This document shows positions 24,555 to 32,505 of a stretch of 64,000 bases of DNA, in pieces. Position 1 is the stretch's first letter; every line of letters begins with the position of its first letter. Below the pieces are notes generated by a model. It had not been told where the DNA came from and searched no databases. It saw only the letters and a program-made list of their open reading frames with translations. This DNA is from Acinetobacter sp. XS-4 (GTDB lineage: Bacteria > Pseudomonadota > Gammaproteobacteria > Pseudomonadales > Moraxellaceae): NCBI RefSeq assembly GCF_023920705.1, contig NZ_CP094657.1, positions 2,046,001 to 2,110,000 on the forward strand, given 5' to 3'. The position numbers and the translations under genes are program-made.

Positions 24555-27047
24555 TTAAAATTCGTAACTTACGCGGCCATATAAATACGTTCCAAATGCT
24601 CCTTCAGGCGCATTAAAACTATATTTGACAATGTTGCCGACCGAAGAATCTTTGGCTTGATCAGGATGGCTATTAAATAAATTGATCGCCCCTAAATTGA
24701 ATTTCAGGCCTTTCACAAATGCATCCGCTTTGTAGCCAATATCCAAATCTGCAATCCACTGAGGGTCAAAGGTTTGGTCTAGTGCAGTATTGGTGTTATT
24801 TAAAGTGGTCCACTTATCGTAGCGACGGACTGCCGTATTCACGCTCCATGCTTGATTTGACCAAAGTGCGCCAAGCGTTAGCTTTGTTTTCGGTGCAGCA
24901 GACTCAATCAGGCTTTGTGTATTTCGTCCTGCAATGCTTGAAACAGGAATTCGCTCACCTTTTGCGGTAATAGAATCTCGAGTTTCGGTAATTTCATTTT
25001 TGTTATATGCCAGACCTAGGTTTAGATTTAACTTGCCATATTGTTCAAGGTTTAAATCATGCTTAAGCGCGAGCTCTAAGCCTTGAGTACGTGTATCTAA
25101 TAAATTATTAAAGAACGCCACATTGGCAATATTTGAATACGGTGTATTGGCAAAAGCATTGGTAATTACACTTCCAGTAATATTGTCTGAAAGCAAAATA
25201 CGATTTTTAATATCGATTTGATAAAGGTCTAAAGTTGCCGATGTATTAACAAGTGGCTTCCAAACAAAACCTAAAGAATAATTCGTCGATTTCTCTGGTT
25301 TAAGAGAAGTTCCACCAATGAGTAAAGCCGCCTCACTTCCTGCAACTAAAGTTCTTTGTTGAACATCTTGCCAACCTGAAGGGGTCTGCACAGTTTGTAC
25401 GCTATAAGCCGAATAGCCCTGCTGTGCCAATGACGGCGCTCTATAGCCTGTATTTACTGAACCACGTACCGTAAATTTAGGTGATACATCATATTTAGCA
25501 AATAATTTTCCGTTTGTGGTCGAACCAAAGTCTGAATATTTTTCACTCCGGACTGCTGCTCCGACATTCAAGTCTTTAATAATATCTGCTTCTAAATCTA
25601 GATAGATACCGTAAACATCGCGACTAATTTTTCGTTCATCTTGGTCTGTAATTCCGGCATATATTCCCGGAACACCAACGCCCAAAGTTGTGCTTGGATT
25701 AAAATATGGGCCGCGGGTATAGGCAATTGGATCACCTGCATTTTGCTTATATTGCTCCCAACGATATAAAACCCCTGTAGACAACGTGAGTGGGCTTGCG
25801 AACCAGTCAATAGCAATATCACGGCTGTAATCTAGCCCTGTATTTAATTGCGAAAAAATATTTTCACCCAAGTCATAGTTTGAAGGAGAATCTGGCCCGT
25901 AGCTTGGGTTAATGCCGTTGCCTTGCTCTGTGCTGACTTTATTTTGTCCATAGGTCGCATAAAGATCATATTTACCTGACTTCTGCTCTCCTTTTTTAAC
26001 TCCAACTGTCGTTGCAAAATCATCTACAGTGACTAAGCTTAATGGTGAGCGTCCATCTGGATAACGTTCTTTAAAATAGCTTGATTGATTCAGTACTGTT
26101 TTGGTTGTTGGTGGCTCATAAAAATTTTCCCCTATTGTTTTACGGTGTCCATAGCTACTAAAACCATAAAGTGCAACGTCATCTGTCAAAGGTAAATCTA
26201 GATTGGCAGTCACATTGATTTGATCTTTTTGTTCGGGGGAGCCAAATTTCCAAGTTCTATAGGGTGTATTTTGTTCTGTATATTGAGCCTTGGTTGAACC
26301 ATCATAAAAAGTTCGCGTATCTGGTGCTGTGTTACTTGCCGCTTCACGTTTGCCTAAATCCAGTGCAACCGTCAATGCACCATCATTAGGGAGCGCAAAA
26401 CCTTTCCAAAGATTAACTTTATGTTGTTCACCATCTCCTTGAGTATAGCCACCCGTTTGATAGCTTACGCCACCTCCATGATCTCGTGATTTCAAAATAA
26501 TATTAACGACACCGGCAATTGCATCTGACCCATATTGTGCGGCAGCACCATCCCGCAAGATCTCTATACGCTCAATCGCACTCACTGGAATTAAACTTAG
26601 GTCAGTTACCGCTGCGCCTCTTCCACCTGCATAGGCTTGGCGGGTGAAATAAGCGGATGTATGACGACGTTTTCCATTAATTAAAATTAGAGTTTGATCA
26701 GCAGATAATCCTCTAAGTGCAATACTTGGCGGAACCGATGCCCCAAACCCACCTGCGGGAGAACTCGGTAAAGTTACCGAAGGAGACAACCTTGTTAACG
26801 CTGCTGCAAGATCAGTCGCACCAGTCTCTTGTAACTCTTTGGCAGTTAAAATATCAACGGGTGCAGGTGCATCAAGTGAGCTACTAATTGCCCGTCTAGA
26901 GCCTGTGACAACCACAGATTGTAATGTGATGGCATCCTCTTTCTCTGGCAAATTCTTTTGATCATTTGCCAAAGTAATTGAGGCAGTGAGTGTGCTCAGT
27001 GCAAAAATTGAGGAGTGAAGAATGAATTGAGAAAAATATGTACGCAT
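24555..27047 (-). CDS. TonB-dependent receptor lacking Met and Cys beyond the initiator
   Basis: An 830-residue outer-membrane receptor. It has a signal peptide (about 1-27), TonB box (TLQSVVVTGSRR), plug (about 55-185, with IALRGLSADQTLILINGKRR and RIEILRDGAAAQYGSDAIAGVVNI) and a barrel ending SYEF. Only the initiator Met is present, and no Cys. Expression is predicted from the sigma-54 promoter at 27078-27093, and the secreted esterase follows in the same operon. A GGAAG ribosome site precedes the ATG. The ligand is unknown. Confidence 0.93.
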   Translation of the reverse strand: MRTYFSQFILHSSIFALSTLTASITLANDQKNLPEKEDAITLQSVVVTGSRRAISSSLDAPAPVDILTAKELQETGATDLAAALTRLSPSVTLPSSPAGGFGASVPPSIALRGLSADQTLILINGKRRHTSAYFTRQAYAGGRGAAVTDLSLIPVSAIERIEILRDGAAAQYGSDAIAGVVNIILKSRDHGGGVSYQTGGYTQGDGEQHKVNLWKGFALPNDGALTVALDLGKREAASNTAPDTRTFYDGSTKAQYTEQNTPYRTWKFGSPEQKDQINVTANLDLPLTDDVALYGFSSYGHRKTIGENFYEPPTTKTVLNQSSYFKERYPDGRSPLSLVTVDDFATTVGVKKGEQKSGKYDLYATYGQNKVSTEQGNGINPSYGPDSPSNYDLGENIFSQLNTGLDYSRDIAIDWFASPLTLSTGVLYRWEQYKQNAGDPIAYTRGPYFNPSTTLGVGVPGIYAGITDQDERKISRDVYGIYLDLEADIIKDLNVGAAVRSEKYSDFGSTTNGKLFAKYDVSPKFTVRGSVNTGYRAPSLAQQGYSAYSVQTVQTPSGWQDVQQRTLVAGSEAALLIGGTSLKPEKSTNYSLGFVWKPLVNTSATLDLYQIDIKNRILLSDNITGSVITNAFANTPYSNIANVAFFNNLLDTRTQGLELALKHDLNLEQYGKLNLNLGLAYNKNEITETRDSITAKGERIPVSSIAGRNTQSLIESAAPKTKLTLGALWSNQAWSVNTAVRRYDKWTTLNNTNTALDQTFDPQWIADLDIGYKADAFVKGLKFNLGAINLFNSHPDQAKDSSVGNIVKYSFNAPEGAFGTYLYGRVSYEF

Positions 27048-27077
27048 ATTGGCTTCCTTAACGATCTAGACCGATAT

Positions 27078-27093
27078 AGCAAAGCCGATGCCA
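27078..27093 (-). promoter_or_regulatory. Sigma-54 promoter of receptor-esterase operon
   Basis: Minus-strand TGGCATCGGCTTTGCT has GG-N10-GC spacing and lies 31 bp upstream of the receptor ATG. Confidence 0.88.
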
Positions 27094-27139
27094 AATATTT
27101 TATTATTTGTTATCAATGTATTAAGAAGATTAAATAAAA

Positions 27140-27169
27140 GAATCATTGTTTAAATTTAAACAATGATTC
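27140..27169. repeat. 30-bp perfect palindrome, possible activator site and terminator
   Basis: A perfect 30-bp palindrome whose core TGTTTAAATTTAAACA (27147-27162) fits the TGTTG-N6-CAACA layout. It is centred about 63 bp upstream of the -24 element at 27092. On the minus strand it is followed by TTTTATTTAATC, so it could equally terminate the exporter operon ending at 27214. Both roles are possible. Confidence 0.6.
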
Positions 27170-27213
27170 AAAAAAATGTTTATAAAACTACAGTTGTTAA
27201 ATTTGCAGAACGT

Positions 27214-29046
27214 TTAAACAAGTTGGTTTTGTAAATATGACTGATATAACTGAAAGTAAGCTGACTGCTGCTGTATTAACTGCTCATGCGAACCCTCTTC
27301 TACGACATGGCCATTTTCAATCACAACAATTTTGTCGGCCTCACGAATAGTACTCAGCCGATGTGCAATGACAATACATGTTCTATTTTGGCATAAGCGT
27401 CTGAGCGCATATTGTATTTTTTGCTCGGTATAAATATCGATTGCAGAGGTGGCTTCATCTAGAATTAATATTTTGGGGTTTGCCAAATAAGCACGAACTA
27501 AACAAACAAGTTGCCTTTGTCCATGACTAAGATTTTTACCAAGCGCTCCCACTTCGGTGAAATAGCCTTGCGGCAGTTGTTGCAATATCTCGTCTGCCCC
27601 TAAGTCTTCAATAACCTGGATAAGTTTCTGGTCTGTAGCATTAGGTTGAACTAGACGTAAGTTATCTAAAATAGATCCACTAAATAAAACATTATCTTGT
27701 AAAACGATACTCACATGCTGTCTTAAACTTGCAAGATGAATACTTTGTATTGGATAACGGTCTAGAAAAACTCCACCTTGCTGGGGTTCATAAAATCGCG
27801 TTAGCAACTGAACCATGGTACTTTTGCCATGTCCCGTTGGCCCTACAATTGCAATTATTTTTCCAGCTTCAATGTCCAAATTAAAGTTTTGTAAAACAGG
27901 TTTGTGAGTATAGGCAAAATCTACCGACTGAAATCGAATATAACCGTTCAAGTGTTCAAGCTTCACCGCATTCGGTTGTTCCCGAATCGTAGATTGAGTG
28001 TCTAAAAGTAGAAATATACGTTGTGCACATGCCACTCCATTGGCATAACGTTCAAATAAATCGGTCAGTTCCTGTAAGGGTGCTAAGAATAAAAACACAT
28101 AGAAAATACTTTCTGCAAACTGCCCTATACTAATCATGCCATCACTATAAGCATAACTACCAATCACAATGAATCCGGCAGTAGCTAGAGTTGAAAGTAA
28201 ACCTGTAAAGGGAGCAAACCAACTGGTCCGCTTGCTGCCATAAATAATAGAGTTATTAAAGTCTTTTAATAATTTTTGATAACGAGATTGATTGGTTTCA
28301 GTGTAATTTAACTGCTGAATGATTTTTGCTCCATTTACTGTTTCAACCAAATGAGCAGTAAATCGACTGCGTTCCTCCGCAACTCGTCCCCAATGTTTTT
28401 GTGATGACTTTTTAAAAATAGCGGTCATTCCAAATAAAATGGGTAGCGTCGCAAATAAGCACCAAAAGAAAGGTGGATAGATATGCCAAAGCAGTACTGA
28501 AGCTAATCCACAACGCAAAATTGCCGAAAGTAACTCTGGTGGCCCTTGTATTAAAACAGGCTCTAGTATTTCGACATCACGATCAGCCCGCGAAATAATT
28601 CTGCCAGCCTTGGTACGATCAAAATAGCCAATATTTAAACTTTGGATATGCTGAAATAACGAACGTCTTAAACCATTAATTACTTTCAAAGCTGCTCGGC
28701 CTGAAAGATATTTTGATACGCCCGCTAAAGCAAAACGACAAATCCAACTTAGGGTTAAAATGCTAATCGCAATGAATAAAACAGGCTGATTCAATACCAT
28801 TTTTCCAGCAATTTGTTGAAAGCCCGAATCTAAAATATATTTCACCACCCAAGGCCGAACAAAAACGCTCATCACTTGTAAAATTTCTACTGCAATTAAA
28901 GCAAGCAGCAAGTAACGGATGGGATAAATTAAAGGAATAAGTTTTTTTAGCATTCCTCTATGAATTGAGGTATTTGCCAAATTTTCTTCGATTTGTAGAT
29001 CAGCTGATTTTGCTAATGGGCGGAAATTTTTAACACTGGTAGTCAT
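27214..29046 (-). CDS. ABC exporter half, catalytically complete subunit
   Basis: A 610-residue exporter half with six membrane helices (about 40-330) and one nucleotide-binding domain. The domain has Walker A GPTGHGKS, signature LSHGQRQL (a variant of LSGGQ), Walker B ILILDEATSAID with the catalytic Glu, and H-loop His in IAHRLST. It overlaps the preceding exporter gene (29043-30854) by 4 bp, so the two are coupled and probably form a heterodimer. Its cargo is unknown. Control by the same type of promoter as the sulfur genes suggests it expels a desulfurised product or a toxic intermediate; this is inference. Confidence 0.87.
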   Translation of the reverse strand: MTTSVKNFRPLAKSADLQIEENLANTSIHRGMLKKLIPLIYPIRYLLLALIAVEILQVMSVFVRPWVVKYILDSGFQQIAGKMVLNQPVLFIAISILTLSWICRFALAGVSKYLSGRAALKVINGLRRSLFQHIQSLNIGYFDRTKAGRIISRADRDVEILEPVLIQGPPELLSAILRCGLASVLLWHIYPPFFWCLFATLPILFGMTAIFKKSSQKHWGRVAEERSRFTAHLVETVNGAKIIQQLNYTETNQSRYQKLLKDFNNSIIYGSKRTSWFAPFTGLLSTLATAGFIVIGSYAYSDGMISIGQFAESIFYVFLFLAPLQELTDLFERYANGVACAQRIFLLLDTQSTIREQPNAVKLEHLNGYIRFQSVDFAYTHKPVLQNFNLDIEAGKIIAIVGPTGHGKSTMVQLLTRFYEPQQGGVFLDRYPIQSIHLASLRQHVSIVLQDNVLFSGSILDNLRLVQPNATDQKLIQVIEDLGADEILQQLPQGYFTEVGALGKNLSHGQRQLVCLVRAYLANPKILILDEATSAIDIYTEQKIQYALRRLCQNRTCIVIAHRLSTIREADKIVVIENGHVVEEGSHEQLIQQQSAYFQLYQSYLQNQLV

Positions 29047-30854
29047 GCATCAATCTCCTGCTGCTCTAACTGAAAACCCATCAACTCTCGATAAAAAAAA
29101 CAATCTTGAACCAATTCAGCATGTGTGCCTTGGGCAATAATGTGACCCTGATCAAGCACAATCACTCGATCAGATAAAGCAATCGTGGTTTGCTTATTAG
29201 AGTTAATAATGATTGTTTTCTTAAAATGGTTTCCATCATCAGAAAGTGCTGATAGACGCTGTAAAACTTGTTTTTCTGTAGTCGCATCTAAAGCACTGGT
29301 AGAATCATCTAACGCTAAAATTGGCGAATTTTTTAAAATAGAACGGGCCAAAGCAAGTCGTTGTTTTTGTCCTCCAGACAAGGTAACGCCCTTGTCCCCA
29401 ATCAATGTGTCTAAGCCATGATCAAGTCGTTGTAATAGTTCAGATGCAGAAGCTAAATGTAAAGTCTCTTTCATCTCTTGCTCAGTTGCATCTTGCTTAG
29501 CAACTCTTAAATTATCTGCCAGTGTGCCACTGAAAAAGAAATTTTCTTGAGGAATGATCTGAACCAAATGACGTAATTCAAATAGGCTTAAATCTTTAAT
29601 ATTCATCCATCCCATTTGCTCAGAGCCAATCAAAACTTGCCCTTCTGTCGGGTCAATAAACCGATTGAGTAAATTCATCAAAGTCGTTTTACCTGAGCCA
29701 GTCTTACCGACAACAGTAACGATTTCACCTGCTCGAAATTCAACACTGCATTGCTTTAAAATATAATTTTTTGTTGTTTTATCCTGAAAGCTGACATTTT
29801 CTAATTTAATGCTTAACTCATCACGCCATTGCAACGTTAGAGGATATTGTTGATCTTGAATTGTGGACTTCTCATCTAGCATTTGCCAGATTCTTGTTGC
29901 AGACGAACGCGCATCAGCAAAAATATGTAAGACCTGACCAATGCTTTCAATACGAAACACCAATAAGTTTGCCATGAGAATGGCAGCAACAAATTGCCCT
30001 ACTTGCAACTGATTTTGACCAATTAAATAAGCACCAAAAGCAATGACCCATAAGTAAGAACCCGCAATAATCACTTGCGGAATAGGAAGTCGTTTCGCAC
30101 TTGTCTTGATGGTCTGAATAGAATGATGAATAAATAGATCTACAGCATGGTTAAAACGTTGTAAAAGTTTCTCTTCGAGTTGAAACGCTTTGACTACCCG
30201 AATTCCATTCACGCTCTCTGCCAAGGTATCGCTGACTTTTTCATAAGCAGATGCAACTTGATGGTCCAGAACCACCAATTGATTGGTCAGTTTAAATAGA
30301 ACCCAAAGCCCTAAAAAAATAAATAATAAAGGAACTAGACCGAGCCAAGGATGATACCAATACAAGAGCCCAACGGTTACGGTAACAACCAAGCTTGACT
30401 CAAACACTTGTCGCCAAAAATTGATGAGCGCTTCTTTTAATTTATCTGAATCACGTGTTGTACGAGATAATACTTCTCCCAGCCCATGTTTCCAGTGCCA
30501 TGAAACATCTAAATGCTGTACTTGGCTAAAGATTCTTTCTCTTAAAATACTCAATAGTTGCTGGCCAATGGTTAATGCACTTAACCCTGCCAAATACTGA
30601 ATAACAGCTCTAATACTGGCAATACTCGCGAGTAGAATGAACCAAAACCAAGGATTTAAAGGATCAGTGATAGCATGCTGAAATAAGGTTTCTCGTTCAC
30701 CATGTTTTAAGGTATCAATCGCATGTCCGATTGAATACTGTTGAAGTGCTAACCCGATATTTGCAATAACAAATAAGGTCGCCGTCAATACGAAACGAAA
30801 TGGTATAAAGCGGTATAAAGCCAAACTTCGTAGTAATGGATAATTTTTAAACAT
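29043..30854 (-). CDS. ABC exporter half with degenerate catalytic site
   Basis: A 603-residue exporter half with six helices and a nucleotide-binding domain. Walker A (GKTGSGKT) and signature (LSGGQKQR) are normal. The Walker B catalytic Glu is Asp (LALDDSTSALD), and the H-loop His is absent (IIINSNKQTT instead of the usual AHRLST). This asymmetry is known in heterodimeric exporters such as TM287/288. I chose ATG at 30854: the upstream in-frame ATG at 30899 lies inside the sigma-54 promoter, so it cannot be on the transcript. The ribosome site at 30854 is weak. Confidence 0.83.
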   Translation of the reverse strand: MFKNYPLLRSLALYRFIPFRFVLTATLFVIANIGLALQQYSIGHAIDTLKHGERETLFQHAITDPLNPWFWFILLASIASIRAVIQYLAGLSALTIGQQLLSILRERIFSQVQHLDVSWHWKHGLGEVLSRTTRDSDKLKEALINFWRQVFESSLVVTVTVGLLYWYHPWLGLVPLLFIFLGLWVLFKLTNQLVVLDHQVASAYEKVSDTLAESVNGIRVVKAFQLEEKLLQRFNHAVDLFIHHSIQTIKTSAKRLPIPQVIIAGSYLWVIAFGAYLIGQNQLQVGQFVAAILMANLLVFRIESIGQVLHIFADARSSATRIWQMLDEKSTIQDQQYPLTLQWRDELSIKLENVSFQDKTTKNYILKQCSVEFRAGEIVTVVGKTGSGKTTLMNLLNRFIDPTEGQVLIGSEQMGWMNIKDLSLFELRHLVQIIPQENFFFSGTLADNLRVAKQDATEQEMKETLHLASASELLQRLDHGLDTLIGDKGVTLSGGQKQRLALARSILKNSPILALDDSTSALDATTEKQVLQRLSALSDDGNHFKKTIIINSNKQTTIALSDRVIVLDQGHIIAQGTHAELVQDCFFYRELMGFQLEQQEIDA

Positions 30855-30887
30855 AAAAGATAGTAAAAATTTAAGATTCCGTTTTAT

Positions 30888-30903
30888 TGCGAGATTCATG
30901 CCA
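30888..30903 (-). promoter_or_regulatory. Sigma-54 promoter of the ABC exporter operon
   Basis: Minus-strand TGGCATGAATCTCGCA has GG-N10-GC spacing; the -12 part is CGC rather than TGC. It covers the first ATG of the longest reading frame and so sets the true start at 30854. Confidence 0.7.
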
Positions 30904-30973
30904 AATTAATGACCTTAATAAACATTTTAAATTGTTGTTTTATATTGTTTTTATACAGAGCTATTTATGGGAG

Positions 30974-31038
30974 TGTTGTTTTTAAAACACCAGCGCAATT
31001 CTTGTGTTGTAATCGCAACAAAATTTGATATATCAACA
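30974..31038. promoter_or_regulatory. Three putative activator sites between divergent promoters
   Basis: TGTTGTTTTTAAAACA (30974-30989), TGTTGTAATCGCAACA (31005-31020, perfect arms) and ATTTGATATATCAACA (31023-31038, weaker) lie between the sigma-54 promoters at 30888 and 31090. Spacing is six bases in all three. Confidence 0.65.
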
Positions 31039-31089
31039 TCACAAAAAAATATATTAAAAATAATTAATAAATATCAATAAATTAATGAA

Positions 31090-31105
31090 TGGCATCAATT
31101 TTGCT
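31090..31105 (+). promoter_or_regulatory. Sigma-54 promoter of DszB-like gene 31138-32190
   Basis: TGGCATCAATTTTGCT has GG-N10-GC spacing and lies 33 bp upstream of the ATG. Confidence 0.88.
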
Positions 31106-31137
31106 TTAAAGCATGAAAACCACAAGAGGATGTCACG

Positions 31138-32190
31138 ATGACAACACTTCAAACTCAACCATTAAACACACTTTGGTATACACGCTGCCCTGTACCAACT
31201 GGTCTAGGCATTTCAATTCAAAAAGGTTGGCTCAAAGAAAAGTTTAATAAGCAGCAAATTGAAATAAAATCAATTCGAGAGTCAAACTCCAAAGATATTC
31301 GTAACTCCCATTTTAACCATACCCTTGCCAACTCCGTTCGACACGGTGGTAGTATCCCAGCAATCTGGGCATATGCATCTGGTCAAAAAACTAAAGTGAT
31401 AGGCTTATCTTGGGCTGATGAAGTTCAATTGTTGTTAACACGCTACGATTCAAACATCAAAACTGTTGCAGACTTAAAACGCAAACGTTTTGGTATTCCA
31501 CTGAATCAAGATGCAATTATTGATTTCTCACGTGCACAGGCGATTCGTGGTTTAGAAAATGCCTTAAAAACAGTAAATTTGAAGGTAAGCGATCTTGAGT
31601 TAGTTGATTGTTTACGAGCAGACATTTTAGCCGCCCAACAACAACAGCCTGAAGAAAATGATTCTAGTTTTTATGGTAATCGAAACAAAATTAATGCAAG
31701 TGCAGAGATCGTGGCATTAATTAAAGGTGATGTTGATGCTATTTTCCTAAAAGGTGCACACGCTGCGCAAATTGCTCATGATTTCGCCCTGCATACCATT
31801 ATTGATATTGGCTCACATCCAGACCCTATTCTACGCTCTAATAATGGAACACCAAGAACACTCACTGTTGATGAAGATTTTCTAACGCAATATCCAGAGC
31901 AAGCTCAATCGATTGTCGATGCTGTTTTACAAGCAGAACAATGGGCACATGCACACGCCGATGAAACCCATCGTTATCTAGCAAAAGAATGTAATAGTAG
32001 TGAGCAATGGGTTCATGCAGCTTATGGTGCAGATGCGCATCTGAAACTGAACACTAACTTTGATGAGACTTCTATTGTTGCTTTACAAGACTTGAGTGAC
32101 TTTCTCTATCGCTGGAACTTTATTCCTGCACAAATTAATGTTCGTGAATGGCTTGCACAAGATATTTCTATTCAAACTCAAGTGGCTTAA
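31138..32190 (+). CDS. DszB-like putative sulfinate desulfinase
   Basis: A 350-residue protein with the periplasmic-binding-protein fold of the NMT1/SsuA superfamily but no signal peptide, so it should be cytoplasmic. From memory of DszB (2-hydroxybiphenyl-2-sulfinate desulfinase; catalytic Cys27, with His60, Arg70 and Gly73), the same pattern is visible here: Cys17 in TRCPVPT, His58, Arg68 exactly ten residues later, and Gly-Gly at 70-71 in RHGGSIP. GTPRTLTV and ALQDLSDFLYRWNFIP also parallel that family. It would release sulfite from an aryl or alkyl sulfinate. It is a paralogue of 41149-42207. Automatic annotation would probably call it a sulfonate-binding protein. AGAGGA before the ATG supports the start. 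Confidence 0.72.
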   Translation: MTTLQTQPLNTLWYTRCPVPTGLGISIQKGWLKEKFNKQQIEIKSIRESNSKDIRNSHFNHTLANSVRHGGSIPAIWAYASGQKTKVIGLSWADEVQLLLTRYDSNIKTVADLKRKRFGIPLNQDAIIDFSRAQAIRGLENALKTVNLKVSDLELVDCLRADILAAQQQQPEENDSSFYGNRNKINASAEIVALIKGDVDAIFLKGAHAAQIAHDFALHTIIDIGSHPDPILRSNNGTPRTLTVDEDFLTQYPEQAQSIVDAVLQAEQWAHAHADETHRYLAKECNSSEQWVHAAYGADAHLKLNTNFDETSIVALQDLSDFLYRWNFIPAQINVREWLAQDISIQTQVA

Positions 32191-32202
32191 TACTTTAAAA
32201 TT

Positions 32203-32232
32203 AAAAAGGTTGTCATGATGACAACCTTTTTT
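32203..32232 (+). terminator. Terminator after DszB-like gene 31138-32190
   Basis: A perfect 13-bp stem (AAAAAGGTTGTCA with its complement), three-base loop and T tail, 13 bp after the stop codon. Confidence 0.9.
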
Positions 32233-32246
32233 ACAACTCGATTTTA

Positions 32247-32505
32247 TTAATTAAGCTGAGTCCGACAAGAAATATGATACTCGGAAACGTCATCAGCAAC
32301 CTGCGTAATTTACGCAAGATAATGTTTCTACGATACATTTGAAATAAATCCAAAAAATGAACAGGTTTTGCCTACTTTTGTCGAAACAAAAGTAGGTCGA
32401 GCCGATGGCTTATCCTGAAATTGGATGAGAACTTGGCAAGATTCCACCAAGATATTTTCTTCAATTAAGTTATAGAAATATTTAAGTCGGACTCAGTTTA
32501 ATTAA
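32247..32505. mobile_element. MITE-like element of about 259 bp with 20-bp inverted ends
   Basis: The left end TTAATTAAGCTGAGTCCGAC (32247-32266) and the complement of 32486-32505 match at 19 of 20 positions. The interior has no reading frame. It contains a perfect hairpin at 32371-32396 (CCTACTTTTGT, CGAA loop) and a TGCGTAA/TTACGCA repeat. The right end supplies the stop codon and last two codons of the DszC-like gene (32498-33763). Features fit a non-autonomous miniature transposon or a structured Acinetobacter repeat. No certain target duplication was identified. With the terminator at 32203 it fills the 307-bp spacer 32191-32497. Confidence 0.55.
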
